DNA of 64,000 nt from the NCBI RefSeq assembly GCF_030151085.1, contig NZ_JASLER010000013.1, positions 1 through 64,000 of the forward strand. The letters are read 5' to 3'. This document shows positions 52,123 to 62,300 of this stretch, in pieces. The notes under the pieces were generated by a model, which ran no database searches, had not been told where the DNA came from, and saw only the letters and a program-made list of their open reading frames with translations. The position numbers were made by a program, and so were the translations under genes. Source of the DNA: Bacteroides sp. Its GTDB lineage: Bacteria; Bacteroidota; Bacteroidia; Bacteroidales; Bacteroidaceae. Position 1 is the stretch's first letter. Every line of letters begins with the position of its first letter.

Positions 52123-53946
52123 TTACCACCCCGTTGTTTGGGTCAATTTGAAGTGCTTTTCTTTATATAAATTTACCTCTTGTTCTCCTACAGGCGAGCA
52201 ATAGCTTCGGTCGGTGAAGAGATCACGTGGTTGTGCATTTGTGGGAATGTAATAACCTACCATGTCGGCAGCATTTGTTCCATCGAAAGTAACGATTGTT
52301 CCGTCTTCTTTCTTTACTTGACGTTTACCAATATATTCATCCGCCAAGTAAGCCGGGATTTCTTTTGGCATATCTACCCAAGGACCTACCATTGTATCGG
52401 GATATTTCTCATTATTCATATAGTCCAGTTTCTTCCAGCGCTTAATGTCGTGCAAACGGCAAGGCTCATAAAACATTTCCATGCGGCGCTCACGGCGAAT
52501 TTCCCAAATAAGCGGATCAACATCAGCATCTCTAGCAGGGTCGAAGGTGGCAGTTATATCACTTAATTTCATATCAACCGTATTCTTCATACCCTTTGCT
52601 TCAGCTGTAGCATCCAGCGGACGTTGCCTCAGCTTGTTTATCGAATTGTCAATATCTTCCTGTGTTACACCTCCTAGCTCTGCCTTGGCTTCGATCCAGT
52701 TCAACAGTACTTCGGCATAGCGGATAACCGGAGCATCGTTAGTATTGGTATTGGAGTCATAAATAGGATTGTTTTTAGGATTATCCATAGCCAATGCCTC
52801 ACGGTCAATAAACTTACATGCATAGAGCAGTGTGACGGAGTTATTGTTTACATGATCAACAAATGTGGCTTCAAAACGTGGGTCGCGAGTCTTTATCAGA
52901 TTAGCAATGCTCAATACATTTGCGCTTTCAAGGTTTGATTGCTGATAAACTTTGCCATCTTGACAAATGAACGATTTTACCAATGCCAAATTTGGGGCCG
53001 GTGCCTGACTTTCTACGCCATTGGAATAAGAAGCTATGTGGTGCTTGAGCATCTCGAATGTATAATGGCGATACATGATAGCTTCCTTGTTGCCCTTCAG
53101 ATCCTGAGATCCAAACACTTCACGGAAAGGAGTGTCAATGGCATATTTACCGCTATTGATTACAATGTCAGCAGCTTCTTTGGCCAACAGTAAGTATCTG
53201 TTGGCAGCCGTTTGGTCACCGCCATGATATTTCTGCCAAGTGCCTTCAAATAACATCCATCGGGAAGCGAAAGCGGCAGCAACATATAGATTTAGTGTGT
53301 TAGCTCCGTCATCCTTACGCAAATTGACCAACACTTCATTTTTCAACAGATCATGTATCTTATCCATAACAACCACCCGGCTGTCGCGATCTTTATACAT
53401 GGCTTCTTTATCGCTATTGGCAAAAGTGGTATCATAGTAGGGTACATCACCAAATACGCTAACCATACGGGCATAAGCAAAGCACTTGAAGAAGGCACCT
53501 ACTGCGTGCCAGTGTTTGTATGCCTCGTCAGATACACTTCCCTTCATATTGACTTCCAGGCGTTCCATAAATATATTCGCCTTACGAATCCACGTAAAAT
53601 TCCAGTTAGGACCGGAATACTGAGTTAGAAATCCAGCCAAATCATCTGTACTTGAACTACCGCGGCTACTAGGAAGCGAATTCTCGAATGAACTTTGTTT
53701 ACCTGAGGACGCTAAATCATCAGAGAAAGACTGACTACGCAAAGGAGTATATGCAGTTGCCCAATTGTCGGCATAACCAACAAAGAAGTTCCGGTAAAAT
53801 CCGTTAGCGAACATACGGGCGTCCATTTCACTTTTCCAGAAAGTGCCATCCGTGGGTGTGTTCAACTGCGGACGATCTAGCACGTCATCGCAAGAAGCGA
53901 ATGCTAAAACTACCACGGAAAGTATGAGAAATATATATTTTTTCAT
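52123..53946 (-). CDS. SusD-family surface nutrient-binding lipoprotein (second pair)
   Basis: The 607-residue lipoprotein (lipobox FASC, Cys19, then DDVLDRPQLN) is full length. RagB/SusD features include IRKANIFMERLEVN, AFFKCFAYARMVSVFGDVPYYD (given in pieces), VIRYAEVLLNWIEAKAELG and LIWEIRRERRMEMFYE. Its partner SusC gene lies 13 bases upstream. The ligand is unknown. Confidence 0.93.
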   Translation of the reverse strand: MKKYIFLILSVVVLAFASCDDVLDRPQLNTPTDGTFWKSEMDARMFANGFYRNFFVGYADNWATAYTPLRSQSFSDDLASSGKQSSFENSLPSSRGSSSTDDLAGFLTQYSGPNWNFTWIRKANIFMERLEVNMKGSVSDEAYKHWHAVGAFFKCFAYARMVSVFGDVPYYDTTFANSDKEAMYKDRDSRVVVMDKIHDLLKNEVLVNLRKDDGANTLNLYVAAAFASRWMLFEGTWQKYHGGDQTAANRYLLLAKEAADIVINSGKYAIDTPFREVFGSQDLKGNKEAIMYRHYTFEMLKHHIASYSNGVESQAPAPNLALVKSFICQDGKVYQQSNLESANVLSIANLIKTRDPRFEATFVDHVNNNSVTLLYACKFIDREALAMDNPKNNPIYDSNTNTNDAPVIRYAEVLLNWIEAKAELGGVTQEDIDNSINKLRQRPLDATAEAKGMKNTVDMKLSDITATFDPARDADVDPLIWEIRRERRMEMFYEPCRLHDIKRWKKLDYMNNEKYPDTMVGPWVDMPKEIPAYLADEYIGKRQVKKEDGTIVTFDGTNAADMVGYYIPTNAQPRDLFTDRSYCSPVGEQEVNLYKEKHFKLTQTTGW

Positions 53947-53959
53947 ATAAATGTATTAT

Positions 53960-56900
53960 TTAGAAGTTTAACTGAATACCTACAGACATATTTTTCATGG
54001 TAGGAGTGCCTACACCCGTACGACCGCTATTATAATTATCGGAATTGAACATTGAGAATCCTGAAACTTCTTCAGGGTCAATAGGCAAACCTCGCAGGTT
54101 GTCGAAAGTGAAGAAGTTTTCGCAAGCAACGTAAATACGGGCTTTGTTGATCATAGCCTTTTTAGTCCATACAGCAGGGAGCGTGTAGCCTAAAGTAATG
54201 TTTTGAATGCGGAAGTAGGACATGTCGAGTAAATAACGGTCTTGTTTCTGCAAATTAAAACTTTCATTTGAACCGCCCATATTGTAAGCAGCCGGATAGA
54301 AGGCATCTGTACGGTCTTCTCTCCAATAATCGCCGGCGAAGGTTTGAGGCATCGAACCGTCACCTGTGTTGAAACCTGGAATAGCAAGGAAACCTGCACC
54401 CCAAATCTTGCGGTTACCTACTCCTTGTAAAAAGATTGAGAAATCAATGCCTTTGTAGTCAGCACCCAGACGAAGTCCCCATTGGAAACTCGGAGTAGAA
54501 TTGCCGATCACTTCCATATCACCGGTATCACGTTTGCCATAATTCGGATCATCTTTGTCTGTTATAATAGCTACTGATTTAGAACCATTATCAATTTTAC
54601 CATCACCATTCAAATCTTTATACTTCACGTCGCCCGGACCGAAAGCAATCGTTCCTGATTGAAAATAGTCTTGATATACACCATTCGGATCGCTTAGTTT
54701 GTTCATCTTTTTAGCTCCCGGAGTATCGGCGGCTACTTCTTTTCCATTCAAAGCCCAAGTTGTGACCAATTGACCATTGTTGTAAACAAAATCGTCTTTC
54801 TGGTAAAGTCGGTCAGTGCGGTATCCCCATATTTCACCATAAGTCTTACCTACATACCAACTATCAATACTTTTGGTATCACCATATTCAGTGATTTTTC
54901 CGTTTTCATCGGACAACGTAAATGAACCATTTACCCCCAATCCATTTCTGAAACGGTGATTGTAGTCAATAGCAAGTTCCCAACCTTGTGTTCTCAAAGA
55001 GCCGAAGTTGCCTTTGGGTGAACCGGCGCCGTATGTATATGTTACGCCTTCACCTGGTACAATCATATTCTTGGTATCGCGCTGATACCAATCGAATGTA
55101 ACACCCAGTTCGCCATTGAAAAAGCGTGCATCAAAACCAAAGTTTAAAGAAACAATATCTTGCCAAGTGATACTGGGATCGACAGCTGCTGGAGAGCCAG
55201 CGTAAATAAGTTTATTACCGCTTGGATCGAGCCAACTCGTCTGTCCCTGTGCAATAGTAGGTACGTACAGAGAACTGGAAACAGTTTGGTCACCAACTAC
55301 ACCCCAAGAACCCCGGAGCTTCAAAGCTGAAAGAGCCGGTTTGGCCCAATCCATGAATTTTTCTTCGTTAATGCGCCATGCTGCAGAGAAAGAGGGGAAC
55401 CAACGCCATTGCAGGTAACCAGGGAATTTTGAAGAAGCGTCGTAGCGAAGGTTGGCTTCCAATATATATTTATCCATCAAAAAATAGTTAAGGCGACCAA
55501 AGAAACCTAGCTGACCATCCCAATAGAGGTTGCCGCTGGCTGTCTGTGTGCCAAGTGTCTTGTCCCAACTGAGGTTATTGATGTCTGTCAGATTCGTAAT
55601 TTGCGACCAACTATCTTCCGATTCCCAATCAGCGCGGTTCATACCAATCAATGCTATCAAGTTATTGGATTCGTTGATCTGCCAGTTATAATTGGTTGTG
55701 ATATTCAATGTATGCCGCTTTGCATTTGTTACTTCACGGCGTATGTGGTCGGGGTTAGTACTGTCTGCTGTGTATTGACGGTAGGGTAGGTCATATGCTA
55801 GCATAGCACCTTCAGTACCTGCAGGCACGGTTTGCCCCATGTTATTTACATAAATTTGATTGCCATTCTCATCTATTCTCTTGACTGCAGCAGCCCAAGT
55901 ATCGGCGCCTGTGTACTTAGTACCGTTCTTTTTCCAGACTTGGTCTTCACTGGCATACGTGTAGTCAACGTCAACCTTCCAATCCTTAGTTATGTTAATG
56001 GTAGTACCTACATTGAAACTCAAATAATTATCCTCCTTATTGGCCGTGTTGGCATTATGAACCTCAAAAGCCGGACTGCGCATCTCATTCCCATTTTCAT
56101 CATAACCCATCGGATAAGTCGTATCCCAACGATACAAGTAAAGCCACGGGTCAGCCGTTGTGGAGTTTGTGGCATAGGCGTAGCGCTTGTTACGTTTTGA
56201 GTAATTAGCACCTGCACGGGCAGTAATATATTTATTGACTTCAGTGGTTAAACGTACCGAACCGTTCCAACGACGATAGTCGTCATGCTTGGCTTCTTTC
56301 ATCAAACCATTTTGATCCAAATAGCCTAACCCGATACTGAATTGTGTTTTACCACTTTTACCGTTCAATGAAATGTTATGTGACTGAGAAGGTGTCCATT
56401 CGCGAATCATGTAATCATATGGATCGAAAGTACGCATGGAAAACTTACGGTTAGAAGCATCAACGTACCAGTCACGACCATAAACAAACGGATCATTAAC
56501 GCCCAGTTTTCCACCCCATTGCTTGTCCCATTCTTTAGCTTTCTCCAAACTGGTTTCATCCACATACCAGAATGCACCTAATATGGTACCACTAGAACGC
56601 TTCAGCGCATCAATTCTATATTGGATCCCATCAACACCTGCCATTTCCATTTTCTTGGAAATATTCTGCCAAGCGAAGTTTCCGGAATAAGAAACTTCCA
56701 CTTTTTCGGTCTTGGCACCTTTCTTAGAGGTAATCAATACAACGCCGAAAGCACCTTTTGAACCATAGATAGAAGCCGATGCTGCATCTTTTAATACAGA
56801 AATAGATTCAATATCATTCGGGTTTACCATCTGTAAAGAAGGAATTTCCACATTGTCTAACAAAATTAGTGGGGTAGTCTTACCATCAATAGAACCAATT

Positions 56901-57481
56901 TGTCCACGTATCTTTATAGTTGGATCAGAACCGATTTCACCGCTTGGGATAACAACTGACAAACCAGGTGTGGTACCTTGCAAACCACGACCGACATCGG
57001 CTATCTGCCGACCTTCCAGAGTCTTTTGTACATTGACCGAAGAAACTGCACCAGATAGATTCTCTTTTTTTTGCGAACCGTATCCCACAACTACCACTTC
57101 GGACAGTAATTCACTGTCTTCTTTTAAAATGATTTTCATCATTTTAGTTGCCTTAACTTCTTGGGTCTGATATCCTACATAGGATATTTTTAATGTAGAT
57201 CCCGATTTTACATTCAATCTAAATTTTCCGTCCAAATCAGTAATACCACCATTAGTTGTGCCTTTCTCTACTACACTGGCACCAATAACCGGCTCACCCG
57301 TTGGATCTAAAACAGTACCTGTAATAGTAATGGATTGTAGCTGTTCTGTGACTCCAGGAATATCACTTGGAGCGGTTTGGGTAGCCATCATATTACCACT
57401 GCTTAATAACAGTGAACTTATTGCCACTGCCGTGAGGAACTTGCTGTTCGCTAATCCTCGTCTTTTGCGTTCTTCATTCAT
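53960..57481 (-). CDS. SusC/RagA-family TonB-dependent transporter (second pair)
   Basis: The 1173-residue transporter has the same start as the first SusC (MNEERKRRGLANSKFLTAVA), a carboxypeptidase-D-like domain, the SEVVVVGYGSQKK TonB-box region, a plug and a barrel ending NMSVGIQLNF. It has no STN domain. Barrel loops differ widely from the other two copies, so the ligands probably differ while the secretion signal has stayed constant. Confidence 0.94.
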   Translation of the reverse strand: MNEERKRRGLANSKFLTAVAISSLLLSSGNMMATQTAPSDIPGVTEQLQSITITGTVLDPTGEPVIGASVVEKGTTNGGITDLDGKFRLNVKSGSTLKISYVGYQTQEVKATKMMKIILKEDSELLSEVVVVGYGSQKKENLSGAVSSVNVQKTLEGRQIADVGRGLQGTTPGLSVVIPSGEIGSDPTIKIRGQIGSIDGKTTPLILLDNVEIPSLQMVNPNDIESISVLKDAASASIYGSKGAFGVVLITSKKGAKTEKVEVSYSGNFAWQNISKKMEMAGVDGIQYRIDALKRSSGTILGAFWYVDETSLEKAKEWDKQWGGKLGVNDPFVYGRDWYVDASNRKFSMRTFDPYDYMIREWTPSQSHNISLNGKSGKTQFSIGLGYLDQNGLMKEAKHDDYRRWNGSVRLTTEVNKYITARAGANYSKRNKRYAYATNSTTADPWLYLYRWDTTYPMGYDENGNEMRSPAFEVHNANTANKEDNYLSFNVGTTINITKDWKVDVDYTYASEDQVWKKNGTKYTGADTWAAAVKRIDENGNQIYVNNMGQTVPAGTEGAMLAYDLPYRQYTADSTNPDHIRREVTNAKRHTLNITTNYNWQINESNNLIALIGMNRADWESEDSWSQITNLTDINNLSWDKTLGTQTASGNLYWDGQLGFFGRLNYFLMDKYILEANLRYDASSKFPGYLQWRWFPSFSAAWRINEEKFMDWAKPALSALKLRGSWGVVGDQTVSSSLYVPTIAQGQTSWLDPSGNKLIYAGSPAAVDPSITWQDIVSLNFGFDARFFNGELGVTFDWYQRDTKNMIVPGEGVTYTYGAGSPKGNFGSLRTQGWELAIDYNHRFRNGLGVNGSFTLSDENGKITEYGDTKSIDSWYVGKTYGEIWGYRTDRLYQKDDFVYNNGQLVTTWALNGKEVAADTPGAKKMNKLSDPNGVYQDYFQSGTIAFGPGDVKYKDLNGDGKIDNGSKSVAIITDKDDPNYGKRDTGDMEVIGNSTPSFQWGLRLGADYKGIDFSIFLQGVGNRKIWGAGFLAIPGFNTGDGSMPQTFAGDYWREDRTDAFYPAAYNMGGSNESFNLQKQDRYLLDMSYFRIQNITLGYTLPAVWTKKAMINKARIYVACENFFTFDNLRGLPIDPEEVSGFSMFNSDNYNSGRTGVGTPTMKNMSVGIQLNF

Positions 57482-57668
57482 AAATGATAGATGATTTTAA
57501 TTAAATTAGGTTTCTCTAAAAATTAGTACTAGAGGCGAATTGAATTAGTATAGTTATAACTATCACATTCTTAAACTGTTTTTCATCATAGGCATTCTGC
57601 TTATTAAAGGTTGATAACTTATTCTGTAATATCTCTACTCTTTTTGGACTGCCAGTTCTCGTGGTACT
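57482..57668 (-). promoter_or_regulatory. Conserved susC leader with 5' hairpin (second pair)
   Basis: Reverse-strand blocks are AGTACCACGAGAACTGG (57652-57668; one arm base differs), CAACCTTTAATA, TGCCTATGATGAAAAAC and a final AT-rich ATCATCTATCATTT before the start codon. Order and spacing match the other two susC leaders. Confidence 0.65.
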
Positions 57669-57817
57669 AATATTTACATGCTTTAGTTTATTTGAGATAT
57701 TAGTGGCTAAATGTTTGATTGGAGCGGAAAACAGATAGAGTGAAAAGTATGATATCATATACTAATCTCTCATAATAAGTAATTTAATTTTTTAAGTTAA
57801 TAGGCATTTTGTATATA
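57669..57817. other. Non-coding part of divergent intergenic region
   Basis: AT-rich; presumably holds the susC promoter, but no full consensus is visible at the expected distance from the hairpin. Confidence 0.35.
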
Positions 57818-57958
57818 ATGAACCATATCAAAGTCTTATTTTTAGTTACTACTTTTTTTATCCCCACCTTAAATATTAAGAATAATGCAAGTTCGATAGA
57901 ACGTAAGTATCAAGAAAGTTTGCAGATTAGTAAGGAACCGTCCAATATAAAACTGTAG
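57818..57958 (+). CDS. Possible 46-residue exported peptide
   Basis: An ATG-initiated frame encodes MNHIKVLFLVTTFFIPTLN and 27 further mainly polar residues (ISKEPSNIKL at the end). The first 19 residues look like a signal peptide. It ends 27 bases before the kinase promoter. It could be a real small exported peptide, the broken start of a former gene, or chance. No good -7 box is seen for it. Confidence 0.25.
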   Translation: MNHIKVLFLVTTFFIPTLNIKNNASSIERKYQESLQISKEPSNIKL

Positions 57959-57984
57959 GCAAATTATTTTTTTTGCTTATTGCT

Positions 57985-58015
57985 CTTGGAAAGATTAAAA
58001 AAAGCTATATATTTG
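57985..58015 (+). promoter_or_regulatory. Promoter of MurK-like kinase 2
   Basis: CTTG (57985-57988), 19 bases, then TATATTTG (58008-58015). The start codon at 58042 would leave a leader of only about 20 bases. Confidence 0.65.
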
Positions 58016-58041
58016 TATTCAATTCTAAATCCGACTACTAT

Positions 58042-58890
58042 ATGAAACTAATAGCAGAAAGTGGTTCTACAAGAACTGAATGGGCTTTGGTTGAAGATAA
58101 TCACCTCATACAACGTGTTTTCACCGAGGGATTGAATCCTTTCTTTCAAACACGAAGAGAAATAAGCCGAAGTGTGCGATTAGGTCTCCCTGAAATATTC
58201 TTCAAAAAGAAACTGGAGCAAGTGTACTATTATGGTGCTGGCTGTACCTCACATGAGAAAAAGAATATTTTAGGAGCTTCATTAGTAGCTCAATTTAAAA
58301 CTCCCATTCAAGTAGAAAGCGACCTTCTTGCTGCTGCTCGTGGTTTGTTTAAATGTGAAGCTGGCATTGCATGTATTTTAGGAACTGGCTCCAACTCATG
58401 CTTTTATGATGGAAAGATTGTAGTGAAGAATGTGAAAGCTGGCGGTTATATATTAGGAGATGAAGGCAGTGGAGCTGTAATGGGTAAATACTTCTTGTCT
58501 GATGTGTTGAAAGGGTTGGCTCCCAAAGATGTTATGGCTGACTTTTTTGAAAAATTCCGTATTAGTCCTAATGAAGTAATGGAGTCGGTTTACAACCGTC
58601 CATTCCCTAATCGTTTCCTATCCACAATTTCATACTTTTTGGCGGATTATATGAATGATGACTATGTGTATAATCTGATAACCAGCAATTTAAGAAGCTT
58701 CTTTACTCGAAATATATGCCAATACGATTATAAAAACTATCCTATACGTTTTGTTGGTTCATTAGCATACAGTTATTCAGATGTCTTACGAGATGTTGCT
58801 CATGAATTTGGTATTGAATTGGAAGTTATTGAAGAAACACCAATGAGTGGATTGATTGAATTTCATTCATTGAATATTGAAGAACCTTAA
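58042..58890 (+). CDS. BadF/BadG-family amino-sugar kinase, MurK paralogue
   Basis: I set the start at 58042 (MKLIAESGSTRTEW, 282 residues), just after the promoter; the longer frame would begin upstream of the -7 box. It is clearly homologous to MurK at 19410: YYYGAGC, SDLLAAARG (Asp94 as likely base), CILGTGSNSCFYDGK, ILGDEGSGAVMG and RPFPNRFLS are shared. The phosphate-1 Asp6 of MurK is Glu6 here and Asp13 is Glu13. It probably phosphorylates GlcNAc, MurNAc or a related sugar, unless the change has reduced activity. Placed between two susC genes, it suggests that one of the SusCD systems imports amino sugars. Confidence 0.85.
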   Translation: MKLIAESGSTRTEWALVEDNHLIQRVFTEGLNPFFQTRREISRSVRLGLPEIFFKKKLEQVYYYGAGCTSHEKKNILGASLVAQFKTPIQVESDLLAAARGLFKCEAGIACILGTGSNSCFYDGKIVVKNVKAGGYILGDEGSGAVMGKYFLSDVLKGLAPKDVMADFFEKFRISPNEVMESVYNRPFPNRFLSTISYFLADYMNDDYVYNLITSNLRSFFTRNICQYDYKNYPIRFVGSLAYSYSDVLRDVAHEFGIELEVIEETPMSGLIEFHSLNIEEP

Positions 58891-59097
58891 ATTAGCATTT
58901 ATAATAAGGTCTAAAATACGCATATTTGCAAAACTATAAATATAAAGTTAAAAAAATGCAAATGAGTGTTCATGATATTAAATAATAATATATCTTTGCT
59001 AAGTCGAAACAAGCGAAAGATATCCTCTTGATTTTGATGCCTTTGTTAATAACAAGTTTTGTCTCTTAAAATCGCTAACGAAGTTAAGTAATTGAAA
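58891..59097 (+). promoter_or_regulatory. Upstream region of third susC with GATATTAAA-type promoter
   Basis: TTCATGATATTAAA (58969-58982) followed by TATCTTTG (58991-58998) repeats the promoter design before namZ and the phosphatase gene. It lies about 310 bases before susC, ahead of a second -7 box, so it could give a longer susC transcript or a short RNA. No gene is seen here. Confidence 0.5.
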
Positions 59098-59311
59098 TAT
59101 ATTTGATTTTAAGTCAATACGTACTAAGTTCCACGAGAACTTGGTAAAAGGATATAAAGAGAAATAATACATAGAAAATGAACCTTTAAATAGAGATACG
59201 CCTATGAGAAATTAAGAAACACTCGGAAAACAATAATTTTTCTAATTTATTATTCCCCCCTTACCCTAATTTTGAGAAACTATTTTAATTTAATAAAATC
59301 ATCAATCACTT
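59098..59311 (+). promoter_or_regulatory. susC promoter and conserved leader with 5' hairpin (third pair)
   Basis: TATATTTG (59098-59105) is an exact -7 match; 20 bases on is AAGTTCCACGAGAACTT (59126-59142), which forms a 6-bp stem near the expected 5' end of the RNA. Then follow GAACCTTTAAATA, CGCCTATGAGAAA, CCCCTTACCCTAATTTT and ATCATCAATCACTT before the start codon, as in the other two leaders. Confidence 0.75.
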
Positions 59312-62300
59312 ATGAATGAAGATCGTAAAAGACGAGGATTAGCTAATGGCAAATTCCTCACTGCGGTAGCAATCAGTGCGCTGTTTTTAGGCAGTGGTAA
59401 TGTGATGGCTACTCAAACTGCGTCTGCAAGCTCACATGGAGTATTGGAACAGATGCAAACTATTTCTATGACAGTCACAGTTGTAGATACTAAAGGCGAA
59501 CCTATTATTGGTGCTAATGTCATAGAGAAAGGCACTACTAATGGTGGTATTACGGATTTAGATGGAAAATTTAAAATGAATGTGAAGTCGGGAGCTACTA
59601 TTCAGATATCTTTTGTTGGCTATACAATGCAAGAAGTAAAAGCTGCTCCTACTCTGAAAGTAACTTTGAAGGATGATACAGAATTACTAGATGAGGTTGT
59701 AGTTGTAGGTTATGGTTCACAGAAGAAAGTAAACTTGACTGGTGCTGTGGCTTCTGTAGACGTTAATAAAACAATTGATAGTCGACCTATTACGGATATT
59801 GGGCGTGCCCTTCAAGGAGCGGTGCCGGGATTAACTGTTACGACAAATTCCGGTGAAATTGGTGGGGCACCTACCATTAAAATTCGTGGTAGTATAGGGT
59901 CTCCAAACGGTGATGCCAAACCGTTAATACTTGTGGATAATGTAGAAGTAACTGATATTTCCATGGTAAACCCGGATGATATTGAAAATATCTCAGTATT
60001 GAAAGATGCTGCTTCGGCTTCTATCTACGGTGCACGCGGTGCATTCGGGGTATTATTGATTACCACCAAATCGAAGACTAAGCACGAACGTCTTTCTGTG
60101 AAATATACTAATAATTTTGCTTGGCGTACACCGACCAAAACACCTGAGCAACTTCCCGGATGGGAGCAAGCTGACATCAACTTGAAAGGTGTGATTAATC
60201 AAACAAAAGGTGCTACTGCTTTTTACAACGTGGTAGGTAACATGCGTGTAGATGCTACTCATGTACAAAAAATGAAAGATTATTGGGAGAAATACGGATA
60301 TGGCAATCAGTTTGGTCGTGAAATGGAAGAAGGACGTGATTTCGAGTTCCGAGATGGCGGTATGTTTTTCATACGTACATGGGACTGGTATGATGAATAT
60401 ATCAAAGATTGGTCTCCACAGCAGAATCACAGCCTTTCTATCAATGGCGGAAATGGAAAAACCAACTATAATATCGCTTTGGGATATTTTTCCCAAGATG
60501 GTATGATGAAAATAAATTCAGATGATTACAAACGTTATAATGCAAACATTTCATTGAATTCAGAACTGAACAAATATGTATCTGTTCGTACAGGTGTGAT
60601 GTTTACCCGTTCGGATTATGACAAACCGTTTAATTATGCCAGTGATATCTATGATCAGATGTATTATTTGTATCGTTGGCAACCGATGATGCCATACGGT
60701 ACTTACGAAGGAAAAGAATTTCGTAGCGCCCTGACTGACTTGAAAACTGCTCCTACCATAACTCAAGAGCGTGAATATCTCCGTTTGACAGGCGGCGTTA
60801 CAGTGAAACCCATTAAAGATTTATCCATTGATGTGGATGTGGCTTACAGCTCGGTAGAAACACGATTGAAAAAGTACGGAACACCCAGTTTGACAAGTGG
60901 ATATAATATTTTCTCTGCACAATCTTCTCTTGATGCTTTGCGTAGTTCATACGGTAATTATAACGCAATAGCCACTTACGATTATGTCCGTCAGGAAACC
61001 GGACGTACCGAAAATTTGACGGCTAATTTTATCGCCACTTATTCCAAACGTTTGGGCGATCATGATTTTAAGGTGATGGGTGGATCTAACTTAGAGAAAA
61101 GCGAGTATAAATATTACTGGGCTCAGCGCAAGGGGCTGCTTGATCCTAATAAACCGGAATTGAATATGGCTACAGGTGAACAGACTACAAGCTCTGAACA
61201 TACATGGTGGTCTGTTGCAGGTTTCTTCGGTCGTATCAACTATTCGTATAAAGATCGCTATATGCTGGAGCTTAACGGACGTTATGACGGTTCTTCCCGT
61301 TTTCCTTCCGGACAACGTTTTGGCTTTTTCCCCTCTATGTCTGCCGGTTATCGTATTTCCGAAGAAGCGTTTATGGAGCCCTTAAAGCCTTATCTGAGTA
61401 CGTTGAAGTTACGTGGTTCTTGGGGTATGATTGGTAATCAGGATGTAGGTACCGATCGCTATGTTTCTACCTTGTCAACCGCAACTGATAGTTGGATTAT
61501 CGATGGTAAAAAGGTTTCATCTACAGGAAAACCGACCATTGTATCTTCTGCACTGACTTGGGAAAAGGTTACTACAATCGATATAGGTTTAGACGCTCGT
61601 TTCTTTGACGATGCGTTGGGAGTAACATTCGACTGGTATAATCGTAAGACTAGTGATATCTTGACTAAAGCCAACTTACCGCAAACATTGGGTGCTGTCG
61701 CTCCGTATGAAAATATGGGTGCTATCCAGACTAAAGGATGGGAAATTGCTATTGACTATCGCCATACATTCAAGAATGGTTTACATTTTGGTGTGACTGC
61801 TTCTATTGCTGATGATAAAACTGAAGTTACTAAATGGACTCACAATACCGCACTACCTTCCTATGGTGCTACTGGCTGGTGGGAGACCGATGCTTATAAG
61901 GAAGGCATGATTTTAGGTGATATTTGGGGATTGCAGTTCGATCGTTTCTTGACTGAAGCGGACTTTAATGCGGACGGTTCTATGAAAGATGGTTTGCCGG
62001 ATCAAACACAGGTATTCCCTGCCGGTTATGAATTCGCACCCGGTGACGTACTCTATAAAGATATCGACGGAAATGGCGAAATCAAGAGACAATCAAATAT
62101 TGATGAAAAAGGTGACTTAAGTGTAATTGGTAATGCCTTGCCGCGTATGCAATTTGGCTTGAATTTGGATGCTTCTTATAAAGGATTCGATTTCAGCGCA
62201 TTCTTCCAAGGTGTAGGAAATAGAAAATTATGGGCTGCAGGTAATCAAGTATTGCCGGGTTTCACTACCGGTGAACCTTTCTACAAGGGTGCAGAAGATT

